Origin: Lagopus muta | Lineage: Eukaryota; Chordata; Aves; Galliformes; Phasianidae | NCBI RefSeq assembly: GCF_023343835.1 | Contig: NC_064437.1 | Coordinates: forward strand, 49,550,972 to 49,614,971 | Direction of reading: 5' to 3' | DNA: 64,000 bases | In this document: piece after piece, positions 1 to 11,967 of the stretch | Position numbering within the stretch: position 1 is the stretch's first letter | Layout of the letters: each line of letters begins with the position of its first letter | Notes under the pieces: model-generated | What the model was told of the DNA's origin: nothing | Database searches by the model: none | Seen by the model: the letters and a program-made list of their open reading frames with translations, nothing else | Translations under genes and position numbers: made by a program

Positions 1-1620
1 TTTAACAGTTACAGGGCTGATTTTGCTACAAACAAGCTTTTATCTCCCTTGTATAGTAATATTATATATTCCATTTGAGACAGAGGTGTTATCATATGAA
101 AACATTAAAATTGGATATAGCCATTTCTCTGTTTAAGTATTACTGATCTTTGCTTAAATTAAATCATTATCCTCTTCTTCAAGTCCTTGGCCTGTTTTTA
201 TTTTCTCACATTCTCAAGAGCAGCAAGCCTGAACCCCAAGATCTTCTGTCATAAGGCTACCCTAGCATTTGAACAGTTTGCCTTATTAGCCCAAATACCA
301 AGGGATTCCTCCAAGGGATACCTCTCAAAACCTACGTTGGGGGGAAACCACTTTCTGCTAACCACTTGTTAGAGAGATGCAGATACTCTCTCATCTTTCA
401 TGCCCACATATCAGCAACTCTCTTGTTCACTCCCTGAGTACAAGGAGAATAAACATCTCTATAACTATAACCTGGCAACTGAGGATTGAGGCGATGCAGC
501 TGTATCAGGCATCATGCACATCGAGGACTAGAGCACCCATCTCAAGAAACATTCCTGATATTGTCAATAAAGTTGTTTCAGGATCTTTTAACTTCTCAGC
601 TCATCATGTCCACATATTATGCCATTCACCTACAGAATAATCCAGAAGGTGAAAGATCACACCAAGGCTTCATCAATACACTCCAAGATAGAGTAACTCA
701 GGTGCTGTGGGTGTTTCTGGGTGCAGGGTTAAGGCCAGATTCCTCAAACAAGATTTGCAGCAAATGAAATCCATTTGATCGTTATCTGGAGACAGTCATC
801 AATATAAAAACAAAACAAGTTTGTCTCATGTAACAGACAAAATATATGCAAAGGAGATGAATCACCTTGTCTAACACCTACCACTGGGAACTCAACTCAA
901 CCATATGGAGAGCTTTATAGTCCAAAACCTAGAGTGGACTCTCACCCACACCACATCAGCTGCCAGCTCTCAGCAGCCTGACCACCTCAGAGAATTTTGA
1001 ACAGACCTACTCCTGCTCCTCAGGGAGCACAGGAGACATAGCACTGACCCCAGTACAAACATGAGCTAGCTTAGATCCTTCTTTGACAGAGCACATGACT
1101 CTGTCCCACTAAAGAAAGCCAAGGACAGTTGATGGGGACCATTCCTGGGTGATGAAAGAAGGCGAATATAGCAGCTCTTCAAAGGCCAGTGGTGTGGATA
1201 CAGAGCTAAGACCAAGCTCACACAGCCTGGAAGTGGATACCAAGAGGTACTCAAGGAAATGAGCTTCTCCAGAGAGCCTTTTTGTGTTCAACTAGAAGAA
1301 GTAGTCACATATATACTCTGCAAGAGGTCACAGGGAAGCATTTGCGTAATGAGTAAAACACTGTTCAGAAAAGAAAGCAACTAGTTTAACACCATCTCCA
1401 ACCCAAGATTTACTATGGGTTGCCAAAATCATTTACAGAAGACAAAAACCCTTCCAAACAATTAGATAGGCTTGACACTTGATGGTAATGATTCTCACAA
1501 ACAATAATTATCTTCATGTTAGAATCCACCAGGAACACAATCCTGTAATGGCTTGTGTCAGCACAAAAAAAAAAAAAGCATTAATCTTTTACATGTTCTG
1601 TCAATAGACTGTTAGCTACA
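1..1620. other. intergenic DNA upstream of STAMBPL1, unassigned
   Basis: No gene can be supported here. The short open frames look like chance. Around 1070-1290 the plus strand reads as a broken, stop-containing frame (with the peptide DRAHDSVPLKKA) that loosely resembles old retroelement coding sequence, but it matches no family I can name with confidence. Confidence 0.4.
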
Positions 1621-1639
1621 CAGACTACATCCCTGCACT

Positions 1640-2037
1640 GCTATGAGAAGTCCTTGCTCCTCTGGACCCACTCCATCAGCTTCTCATCCTTCTTCTGCTG
1701 GAGGCCCGAGGCCTGTACACAGAATTCCAGATGGGACCTCAGATGGGCAGAATAGAAGGGGACAATCCCTTCCCTCTCCCAGCTGCCACCCCTCTGTTGA
1801 TGCAGCCCAGGATACAGTTGGCCTATGGGCTGCAAGCCCACACTGCTGGCTCACGTCCAGCTTTTCATCCACCAGGACTCCAAGGCATCATCCGCAGGGC
1901 TGCTCTCAAGAAGCTCTTCTCCCAGTCTGAATGTCTGGGATTGCCCTGATTACAGTATCTTACGCTTGGCCTTGTTGAACCTTGTTAGGTTCCCACACGC
2001 TCATTCTTCAAGCCTGTTCAGGTCCTTCTAGATTGTT
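1640..2037 (-). mobile_element. CR1 LINE fragment (degraded)
   Basis: The minus strand carries the familiar CR1 3'-region text: a 'gatgaaaagctgga'-like stretch, 'ggctgcatca' (as 'gatgcagccc' on plus), and 'tggaggcccgaggcc' on the plus strand. It is 5'-truncated, lacks a clear 3' tail and has many stops. It lies just upstream of the STAMBPL1 CpG island. CR1 is the dominant avian LINE; this copy is inactive. Confidence 0.8.
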
Positions 2038-2429
2038 AACGTGGTTCTAACTTCAGCTCTGCAGCCTTGAAGACCTTCCAGTAACAAGTGTATCCCAGCA
2101 AATGCCACATGTAGAGCATAGATGGGCAGGCAGGACAGCAAGGAACACCTGCACTGCATTTGTATCTGCCCAGCCTTTGTTCCACTCTGCGGGGAGAGAG
2201 GCTCTCCTGTCCAGCAATAATCCACCTTCTCGAGTGCAAGCCATGTGCTGAGCACTGCATCGTCACTGAAACATCTCTTTATCCAGACTCTTCCCTCAGA
2301 CGGTTAGCAACCGCTGTTGCTCCTTACCTAAATGAGGTTTAGATTCGCCCGAATGAACCGCGTGCGCCCACTGCTATATTCGGGCACATGAGGAGGTACT
2401 GAAGCGGTGCCTGCCCTGCCCTACGGAGC

Positions 2430-3075
2430 TTGGAAGGGATGCGGCTCCAGGCGCCCGGCGTGGGGCAGCAGCTCGCTACCGTGCTGTAACGGCCGCCACG
2501 GGCGCACGGCGGCGCCCCGGCCGCTGGGCATGCAGGCAGCGGCCCTGCCGCGCTGCCCGGCGCCGCGCAGGCTCCTCCCTTCGCCCCGCACCGCGCCGTG
2601 ACCCGGGCCGGCTGCGGCAGCGCGGGGGGCTGCGCTGCGCTCCTCTCCGCGGCGCCGGCGGAGTGCGGGAGAGGCCCAGGCCGCCTCCGCTGCCTGGCGT
2701 CTTCGCTTTGTCTCTCGCCGGGGTCGGCCACGCGCGTGCGAGACTCGGCAGCCGCTGACGGAGAGCGGCCCGGCTCGGCGGTAAGCAGCCGCCACCTCCC
2801 CCGGCCTCCCTCCCTGCCTCCCTCCCGCTGCTTTCCGTCGGTGCTCGCTAAGGGGAAAGAGGTCACGCCGCGCCGCGCCACGCCGTGCCTTCCCGGGTGC
2901 GCGGTCCCATCAGCCCGGCCGCCTCCCTTCCCCTGCCCTGCCCTGCCCTGCCCTGCTCTGCCCGCTCTCAGGTGCCGGCAGCCCGCGGGCCACAACGGCT
3001 CCGGGCCACCCCGCCGAGGCGGGCGGAGCCGCGCTCACTGACAGCCTGCCGGGGCCGCCGCATGTGCCCACAAGG
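2430..3075 (+). promoter_or_regulatory. STAMBPL1: STAMBPL1 CpG-island promoter with non-coding exon 1
   Basis: This stretch is strongly GC- and CpG-rich compared with the AT-rich flanks and has no TATA box in the expected place, which fits a housekeeping-type promoter. A good splice donor (GCG|GTAAGC) begins at 2781, so non-coding exon 1 most likely ends at 2780. The transcription start is not resolved; it probably lies between about 2600 and 2760. Long open frames on both strands here come from GC richness. A CCCTG pentanucleotide run occupies about 2931-2959, inside the start of intron 1. Confidence 0.75.
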
Positions 3076-6000
3076 AGCCGTCAGCGCCTGGCCCGGCTGC
3101 GGAGGAAAGCACTGCCTATGCCTGCACTCCATTTGTAAATCGTTCCCGTCCCCAGTTGCATACCTATGAAATATTGTCATCGGATCAGAAAGTGAAAGAA
3201 TGTAAAAAGGAAGAAGTGTTGTTACTTGTGCACCTGTAACTCTCACTTCATTTTGTACCTACATTGTGGTGATCTCTGTAGGACCTCAGCTATCTATCCG
3301 ATGTGTACCGAGCAATGTAACTTAATGGCTCTGTTACATGGATGCACCATCCCATTTCAGAAGGGTGACAGAAAGTTCCTTTGAGGGAAGTCCTTTTATT
3401 TTGGATTTTTTTTTATTTTTATTTTTAATGTGTGCAGTAGTGAATGTACATCCAAGAAGCCACGGGCAGAAGCGGCACACTGTCTGTCTTCACACGAGCA
3501 GGTTTTTCCTTGAGTAGGCTGAAGTGATTGACTGCACAAAGCTGGAGCTTGCGTACGTTTGATGAACTGCCTTAGAGCAGCAGGTCCTAGAAAGTTGTAT
3601 ACAGACCCACAACCTCATGAAGTACTCCTAGAAGAAGGTGGATGTTGCTGAGGCAATGTATTTTTTGTCTCATATATTGCATTTCTACGTGCTCAGGATA
3701 CTAACAACTAAACCAAATGCCACTATTAGCAAATCCAGAGTTTCTTAGATCATGGAGAACTACAGGAAACATTGTTCCCAAATGCAATACAATACTGTAG
3801 GCACAAATCACATGCTCATTTTTTCATTAGTACTCTAGAGCCTGTAAGTGCAAGGAATTTTACTGTATGGTTTTAGGTTTGAAAATAAGATTCAGTGGCT
3901 TGATCAATGAGAATACCACAAAGGTGTTTCTTGTGGTTCTATGTGTCTGAATAGATTCATGGTGAGGCCTTAAAGTATTTCCTGGAAGTTGATCACCATG
4001 CCGAGGGAAAGTACAGTTTGAGGTGAGGGATGTCATGAAATCCTCAGCAGCTCAGGGAGTGGCAAGTGTGAAGACACTGAAGGAAATGCAGTATAAAAAT
4101 TAATGGTTCATCTGTGTTTGTCCAACTTGTATGCATAGGGTGTTTTCTTTTTCCTGGTCTTATCTGACTCCTGATATTTTATTTCTGTATCAAAAGTTAC
4201 GTTTCCAATTTGTGTTCTGAAAAGCAGGTTGCTACCTTGTAATGGAAGTCTTTGTCTATATCATTTCAATAAATACATAACATTTGGATTGCCATGCCAA
4301 AAAACAAACTTTCAGGGCAACGTTTCAACTAGAAGTGTCTGTCCATGGGAGTCTTGCCAGTTCGGTGCAGATCCTGACCAGTCCACATATGTCTTTGTAC
4401 TGTTCCTGCATGGATATCCCTTGTATAAAAAAAAAAATAAATCAGCATTTGAGATCTTACATGGGTGATGACACCCAGTGATGCCATGAGTCAGGCACCC
4501 CCTCAGGCGCATCCTTGGCCTATCACTTCCTACTGGCAGCTCCAGATGACTCACAGTTCAGCACTCAATGTGCTGAACTGAGCTTGGGAGGCAGTGGACT
4601 CTGTAATCATTGGAAAAAGTACCTGCCTCTTTCAGCATCTCCAGGTCACTGTCAGAAGGCCTCCAGAGATCTCCTGCTTTTTCCATTGACTAAGAGTAAA
4701 GCCTGGATAGGGGGTGTTAATATCATCAGATTCATCCTGAAAGGGCAAGTAATTAATTGGAAAATTATTTTGGCCCAGAGATGGTCTCTGCATAGCTTCC
4801 CTGGGTGAGCTGCACAGCACTGCGCTCGGCTTTCAGACTGTGGGTAATCCAGCTGGTTTAAGGGCAGCTGCTGAGTTACACTCAGTGCTGCAATGAAGTG
4901 TGTGCCTATTGTTGTCAGTCTTATAAACACAGAAACAAGAAATTAGGCATTGTAATTATTCTTTTTTAACAAGAAGAAAAAAATAGACTGTAAAGGCAAA
5001 CACCTTTTTTTTTTCTTTTTTTTTCTTTTTTCCTTTTTTTGCATCTACTCAGAGCACAAGAGATCCTACAGCTAGATTAGAGAAGGAGGTCAAAGACTTC
5101 ATTATGAAATCAACTTACAGTATTATCTTAATATGTTTCTGCAGCATGGTGCTTATGCCTGATTAACTGGTGATTATTTGACTAGTTGACCACACTCCAT
5201 CCCGTAGGTAATGGCACTATCAGTTTTTTACCTGCATTTTGCTCACTTAACCATTAGGGTGCAGAATCCACTGAACTAATGCCCCAAATTGTTTTGTTGG
5301 GTTTTTTTAATTATTATTTTTCTAGACTTGAGGCCACAAGACAGGCATGACTCTATACAGATAACTTAATAAACTCCAAGTGGACTGTAAATTTGTGCCA
5401 GAAATGTCTGATAAACTTAATTCTCCTTTTTCTCATCATGTGCATTATGAGCTGTAATGAATAAGACAATATGAATTTGTCATCCAATAGAAACCAAAAT
5501 GGATTGTTGCATGTGGATATTCACCCCATTAAAAGGTGTCCTTATTAATTTATTTATTATTTTAATTGTTATAAAATTAAGTAGCAGTTATTGTCAGAAG
5601 AACCATTATCTTTCATGGGAAGGAGAGCTCTTGCTCCTTCTTGGGGCTTTGTCTTTGAGACAAGCAGGGCTGCAGGCAGGAAAGCTGCAATTCCTGAGAA
5701 TTTGGAAGTAATCCTACTCTCTTTGTTTCATGGGAATCTCTGATATGTCACAGACCTCTGTGATGATTTTAGCCTTTGTTTCCCTTGGCAACACAGCTTC
5801 TTGTCTTCATAGTGGATGACATGTATTGCAGGTATCTTTTCTCAGTATTTCAGCTGAGTCATCAAAGAACAAATTTCTTTCATTTATTCCTTCTACTGGC
5901 TTAATATGCCCTAGCACAGTCGTTTTGGTGGGGGACTGTTGTGGATTTCCTAGATGAAGGATGGGGCATTGTTCCTTCACGCCTTGTCTAAATTAACCTT

Positions 6001-9000
6001 GTAATAGGTCATAGGAGGGACGCTGTCCTGTGCTGCAGGCAGCCTGAGTGTGTTACAGATTCAAGGCATTCTGGTGATACTTTGTTACGTCAAAAATGGG
6101 TTGGGGTTACCGGAAAGAGGGAGGGAGGGATTAAGTTTGTTTCAATACAAGAAGCCATCAGAGAAAATAACCCCGGGGGCTCACTGGTCTTCAGTTCACA
6201 GGTTCAGGATTTCCAGACTGTTTTTCAGGACGTTGTTTTACAAGTGGCCCATATCATTGCAGGTAGAGCACATTAATGAAACTGGTAGCAAGCCATCACT
6301 GGCAGCTCAAATGCATGGTTGTTGTTTTGTTTTGTTTTTCTTTGTAGTAACACAGGCACTACAGATCTTGACTTCAGAAGCCTACTTAAAAATGAAGGTC
6401 AGAGTCCTTTGTGCTCTGAAGAAATGACTGTAGGTTCTACATTCGTGTTCTCTGTAGTGGTGATGTTTGTCCTGAGGGCAATTAATTCTGTTTCTTAGTC
6501 AACATACCCTTACCCTAAATTTTAAACATACATCAGCACATGGTCCCATCTAGTCCCAAGCCTCTAGCAGTTAACCTCCATGGGCTGCATCAGCATTCTG
6601 CATGCCATATGTTAGAGAGGAACTGAAATAGAATCATCCTAAATTAAGACTGTGCCAAACTGGAAGAGGATTGAGTGGTGGAATACACTGTCAGTTTTGA
6701 GTTATTGCTCAGGATGGCAGTGAGGTTTTATTCTGTGAGCTGTGGAAAGGGAGCTGATGAGATGCATTTTATTTCCTGTGGGTAAAGATGAGAGACTTTG
6801 CTCATGGATATGTATCGAATGGTTTTATTCCGTACCACGGACATAAAACATGAATGAATAAAAGATTATTGCTGTGTTAAATTATGAACATTTACTGAGA
6901 CAGCCTTTTACAGAGCCCAGTTTGGTAGCTCCTACTATGAAGAGCAATTCTTCATTGAGCAAGCTGGGGCTGTCAGCAAGCAGTTCCTTGCACTTCTCTT
7001 CATTGAAAGGCCCTTCTGTTGTTTTGTGATAGCTGCTTTTTTTTCTCTGCACCAGAGAATGATCTTGCTGTGACGTTCAGTGCTTTGTGTTTTTTTTCCA
7101 GAAGAGACTACTTACTCTCCCAGCTGAATCACTTGCTGTGATAGGGAATTGCTGTTTCAGAAAACATGCTGACAGATGAACACGCTGTTTCTTTTTGGAG
7201 AGAATCAACAGAAGGCCTTTAGCTGTTTAGGCTGTTTTTAGCATATTTTGTATCAAAACCAAGCATGTGTGGAAATGATTACATGCCGTACCAATATGCT
7301 TGGTGTTTCAAACAGAGCTGGAATGAGTTAGATGCCTGTGTTTCTAATCATTTTTTTCACCAAATTCAGATGAACATCAACTTCAAAATGCACAAGTGCA
7401 AATATTTACACCATGGGTGACCTGTTGGCATGAAACTGTCCTTTGCCTTCATCTAGCAATGACTGGATGATGTTCTCTATTTCAAGTCTGCTGAGATGTT
7501 CCATCATGGGGAATTAAAAGGGTTTTTTTTGCACTTGCTTATTTGACTATTTTAGTGAGAAGTGACCTTCTTGTGGTTTGAGACATCTTTATTCCAGAGT
7601 TCTATAATCATCACACTTCATAGAGTAGTAAAACAGAGCTTTACAGAGTTTTAACTTCCTATTGCAGTATTAAAGTAAGCTTTTTTGTAATCACAGTATG
7701 AATATAGAGCATTACTTTCAAGAGTATTTTGTAGAAAGGTGGAATCATGCCACTTTTTAGCTCTTTTATTAGCAGATACCTCCACACCTTGATTGCAATG
7801 AACTGAAGCAAACGATTTTAATGTGCTTTACATTCTACCAAAGTATCTAACAAAGGGTGAATATTTCTAAAATAATCTACTGTTAAAAACATGCAAAGAG
7901 TAAATGATTGCTGATGCCCCAGGCTCTTGTAAGTTTTAGCAGAAGTTTAGCTTGCACATTAAAAAGTGCTCTGTAAAATTTTACTGGTGATCTCTGTAAT
8001 GAAGCTTTATTTATTGACAAATGCTGCTGGTGGTAGGGAAGTCAGTGTAATGCAACAACATCTCTTGAAATGTAAAAAGCATGTTACAGGGAGGCAAAGT
8101 GGAAACTAGTGATTAAGCTAGTCATGTATTAAAGTTCAGCTGTTTATTATTTATAGATCTAAAAGGTCATTCAACATCTAAAAATCTCATTTGATGACAA
8201 GGAAGACAAGCAACCTCAAGCTGACAGTAACCAGTGGCAATTCCATCCTCATGCTTCTGCAGCCTGCAGGTGTCAGTGACAATGTCTCTCTGAGCTCCTC
8301 TCTGCACCCTGAGGCCCAGCACTGTGTGACTGCATGTTCCTCAGCAGAGCTTGCAGCCAGTAGCATGGCCGGCCATGTTGGCATGCTATGGCCTCACATG
8401 GTTGGGTTGCACGGCCCGTTGGTGTTCCAGAGCCTGCCCTAGACCTGGGCCTAGGTGGTGTGAGCTCCTTTTGCCCAGACCAAGCAGGCTGTGCACAGCC
8501 ATTGCAGACACAAAACGTGTGATTTCATTAGTTCAGTACTTCACCAGGGCTGATTAGCCTTGCCGTGCAGCCAAGCGTACCACCTGCCGCTATCACAGGC
8601 CACGATTCTGCAGCTTGCCATCTTAGCTGGGCTCAGGCAAAGGGACTTGCTCTTTTGTGCTCACACTATTGCTAGAAACAAGCCTGTGCAGTATCCTGTG
8701 AGAGTGCTACCACCTCTATCTCGTTAGCCCTCTTGATACATGTTGATATACTTCGTGTAGCTTAATGTTTGAGTATGCTCTAAGTTGAAGTTGTTCTCTG
8801 CTTTTCATTTGCCTTCCACTTGATTCTGTGCTTGCTTGCCTGAGCTGAAAGGATTATTTTTAATAACATTTAAAACACACTTTTTTGTTTTTTTTGTTTT
8901 GTTTTGTTTTGTTTTTGTTTTTGTACAGATATTTCTTCTTAATCAGACATTACCTAGGTCCATCTAAATTAGTTGGAGTGCCTGAAACTGTACAGAAGAA

Positions 9001-11770
9001 AAATGCATGTTCACTCTTAGACTTTAGAGCACTTTACACTGTAATAGATGACTGCAGCTCCAAGCTGCTGTTGGCATTTATCCTCCATGCTTAGGGCTGG
9101 AATGTGGCTCCCTGCATTTGCATAACTATTTTGTGTTTCTGAATGTAAAATTCGTTTCAGTTACTTGCATTTCTCTTTGCTCTTGTGGAGTAAAACATGA
9201 GATTGTTTCCACAAGACAAGGAGCCATTGATCAGAGCTCCTGAACTAAGTTCGAAAAGTCCATTTCCTCTTCCATCCGTTGTGATCCCCCTGCTCCCCCG
9301 TACTCAGTGGCTTGGCTGTGCTCAGTGCCTCACTCTCTGCACAGCTGCTGCATCCTTTCCGAGCACTGGCACAATTTGAGGAAGTGGGAGTTGCTTCTTC
9401 TCTTTAAAATACCCAGTGTTGTACGTGGGTTTTTGTTCTTCATAATATTGCTTCTTTTGGTTAAAAATGACTCAAATAATTTCTTCTTTTAGCCCTGGTA
9501 TTCTTAGAGGCATCCAAGGGGTTCCATGATGCTCCCTTGCTAGTTCACAAGATTTTGGCTGGGAGATACCACAAGCTTCTTTAGCAAAGACTTTTTTTGG
9601 TAATGGTGGAGGAAAAAAAAATAGAAAAAAAATAAAAAAAAAAGAAGTAAAAAAAAAAAGGTCACTTGTGTGTTTCTCAATTGCTGCCCTAAGATTTTCC
9701 TGTTTGCTGACTAGTAAGGACCTAGGTGGTCCAGGATTAAAAGCCTTCAAGTGTGGTATCAGTTGGAAGAAGTGTATAATCCATATCCAATCTTGTGCCC
9801 ATTTCCATGCTAGATTTTGGAGAAGGCCCATGAGGGAGACAGTGCTTGAGAAGCAGTTTTGCCATTAAAGCACAGCCCCAAATGCCAGAGTTTAAGGAAC
9901 ATCTGAGCAATACTCTCATCTCAAACACAGGGTTTGCATTTTGGGTGGTCCTGTGTAGAGCAGGGAATTGGACTTGATGATCTTTGTGGGATTACCAACA
10001 TGGAATATTCTATGACTCTTTGATTCTGTGACTAAAATGCATGCTTTTTAGGTCTGAGGCTTTTTTTTTAATTAGTGTTCCAAAGCCAGACAGAGCGTAT
10101 GAATGCAGAGCCTCTTATTGAAAATGTAACGTGCTGAGCATCAGAACTGCAAGGAAAGAAGACTGATGTAAACTCTGCACTATCCAGGCTTGTAGTCCTC
10201 CCCTTCCATAGCCTACTAGGGCTGCCATGATCCAGCTAAGTTCAGGTGGAACTAGCTATAGGGAACCATAAGCTTAGCCTTGGCTAAAGGAAAACTATTT
10301 CATTACTGTGGTCCCATGAGGCCTTTCTGCAGCCTGTGAATAGGCAATGAATAGGGTTCTCCTGCCAAGATTATCATTTGTACCAGAGCTCCATTTGTAT
10401 AAAATTAAATCATTTAGAGAACTTTTTCCATCAGTGCTACCACCACAGCTAATATTGATGTATTGGGTGTAAAAGCAAAGCTTCATTGTTGTGTTTTATT
10501 TTTTTAACTTCCATTAGCGTGTCACAAATTGTGCAAGGGTTTTGTATACCTGAAATTGAAAAAGCTGGTCTTTAAATTAAATGCACAGATCTGTGACATG
10601 CCAGATGACAAGAACAAAATTCTTGAAAATGGAAAACATGGGAGTAAAGTCAAGCAAGAATAAGTTACTTGAGATTAGGAGATGATATGTAAAAACAGGG
10701 TAAGGCTCATTCACTAAGCATGCAAATAAGGGATTTTGCAGTTAAGCAGGATGATTCCAATTATTTTTAAAGAAAGCACATTGCTTACATGAATTTAATG
10801 TCTCCTATAGCATTTCATTATAACATTGACAACTAATGGTTAAAACTGAAGGCTGACCTAACAGGCAGTGGTAGTTCCTGTAAAAATGAAGATGACCCAA
10901 ATTCAGAAATCAATGCTTCAGCAGCAGGTGAAAACATGATAGGATTTTTATCTTCCAACCCAGAGCCCTTTGGCTTCTAGAGAGAGAAATGCTGAGAAAA
11001 GATCTTTGCTGAACCCACCCATGCTTTTACAAAACATAAAGCAATTATGTATTGCAATATATGAAGCATCTTTGACATTCAGAATCAAGCCTGTTTGGTT
11101 TGAGAGCACAGAAGTGAAAGGCCACATTAGCTGCTTCACATTTATATTTCCAGTATAATTTAGATAATTAATTTTCTTCTTTTTTATGACCACAGCATGT
11201 CTAAATATTTGTCTTTACTTGTTCAGAATTGCTCAGTGAGTAATTACCATCAGTCAACTTGTCATATTTCATTGTAATTCAAGTGGAGTTGAAGTGAACA
11301 AATTGTGCAGTTGGAGCACGTGGTACTTTATATTGCTGATACGAGTTTGTACGCTGTCTTATTTTTAATTATAGACGTAGCAGGGAAATTCATACTGGTT
11401 TAAAATATGCTAGTCATGAACATATGCACAAGGAAACATTCTGTGCTTAGTCTTTGAACTATTAAGGCTTAATGCTTAGAAGTTGGTTTATTTTCTCGGG
11501 CTTTTTTTTTTTTTTTTAAATCCAAGTTGCTGTAAAGATTGTAAAAATAATTTACTACGCTGTGTGAGTCCACTTCGATAACGTTAGAACGAGTCAGCCA
11601 GTTCACAAATGTTCTGTACATTCCTACTTCTAATTCGACATAGCTGAATTCTAGATTGCTCATAAGCATGTAAGCTTTTGAAACTGAAGTAATGAGCAGA
11701 TACAGGCATACAAACTGATGTGACGTTTGAATGTATTTCTAATCTGAATGACTTATCCTGTTTCATGCAG
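2781..11770 (+). other. STAMBPL1: STAMBPL1 intron 1
   Basis: This intron of roughly 9 kb separates the CpG-island exon from the first coding exon. I see no additional gene. It holds T-rich and A-rich simple runs (about 5004-5040, 8881-8926, 9610-9660) and one CR1 3' fragment near 9935-10030. The 3' end of the intron is uncertain: a possible acceptor is CATGCAG at 11764-11770. Confidence 0.6.
9935..10030 (+). mobile_element. CR1 LINE 3'-end fragment
   Basis: The text runs from 'gagcagggaattggacttgatgatc' (split here as 'gagcagggaattgg' and 'acttgatgatc') to 'atattctatgactctttgattctgtgac', which is the CR1 3' end with its ATTCTATG/ATTCTGTG tail. It is under 100 bp and sits in STAMBPL1 intron 1 in the sense orientation. 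Confidence 0.8.
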
Positions 11771-11937
11771 CACCTGACCACGATCAGTGTATCTCTATTA
11801 AAGTTTCCCCGGGCTCTGAGACAGCTGGCTGCAAATACGGAGCGCTGGATTAATACTTGAGGCAGCCTATCCTTCACAGCCAGATGGAGGCTTTGGAGCA
11901 AAAGAGCAACCTCCTTGGTTTGCAAACAGAGGGCAAC

Positions 11938-11967
11938 ATGGAACAACCATTCAGTATTAGTTCCTTG
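11938..11967 (+). CDS. STAMBPL1: STAMBPL1 coding exon 1 (gene exon 2), residues 1-10
   Basis: The exon encodes [10 protein letters not shown] and ends at a GTATGT donor at 11968, phase 0. The exon continues 5' as UTR; its acceptor is not settled (11770 is one candidate). An in-frame ATG at 11884 with no intervening stop would add 18 residues; an in-frame TAA at 11851 closes the frame further upstream. Confidence 0.88.

Noticed and set aside
2339-2995. 218-codon open frame on the minus strand
   Set aside because: It lies in the STAMBPL1 CpG island; its Arg/Ala/Gly/Pro composition is what GC-rich DNA gives by chance, and no domain is visible.
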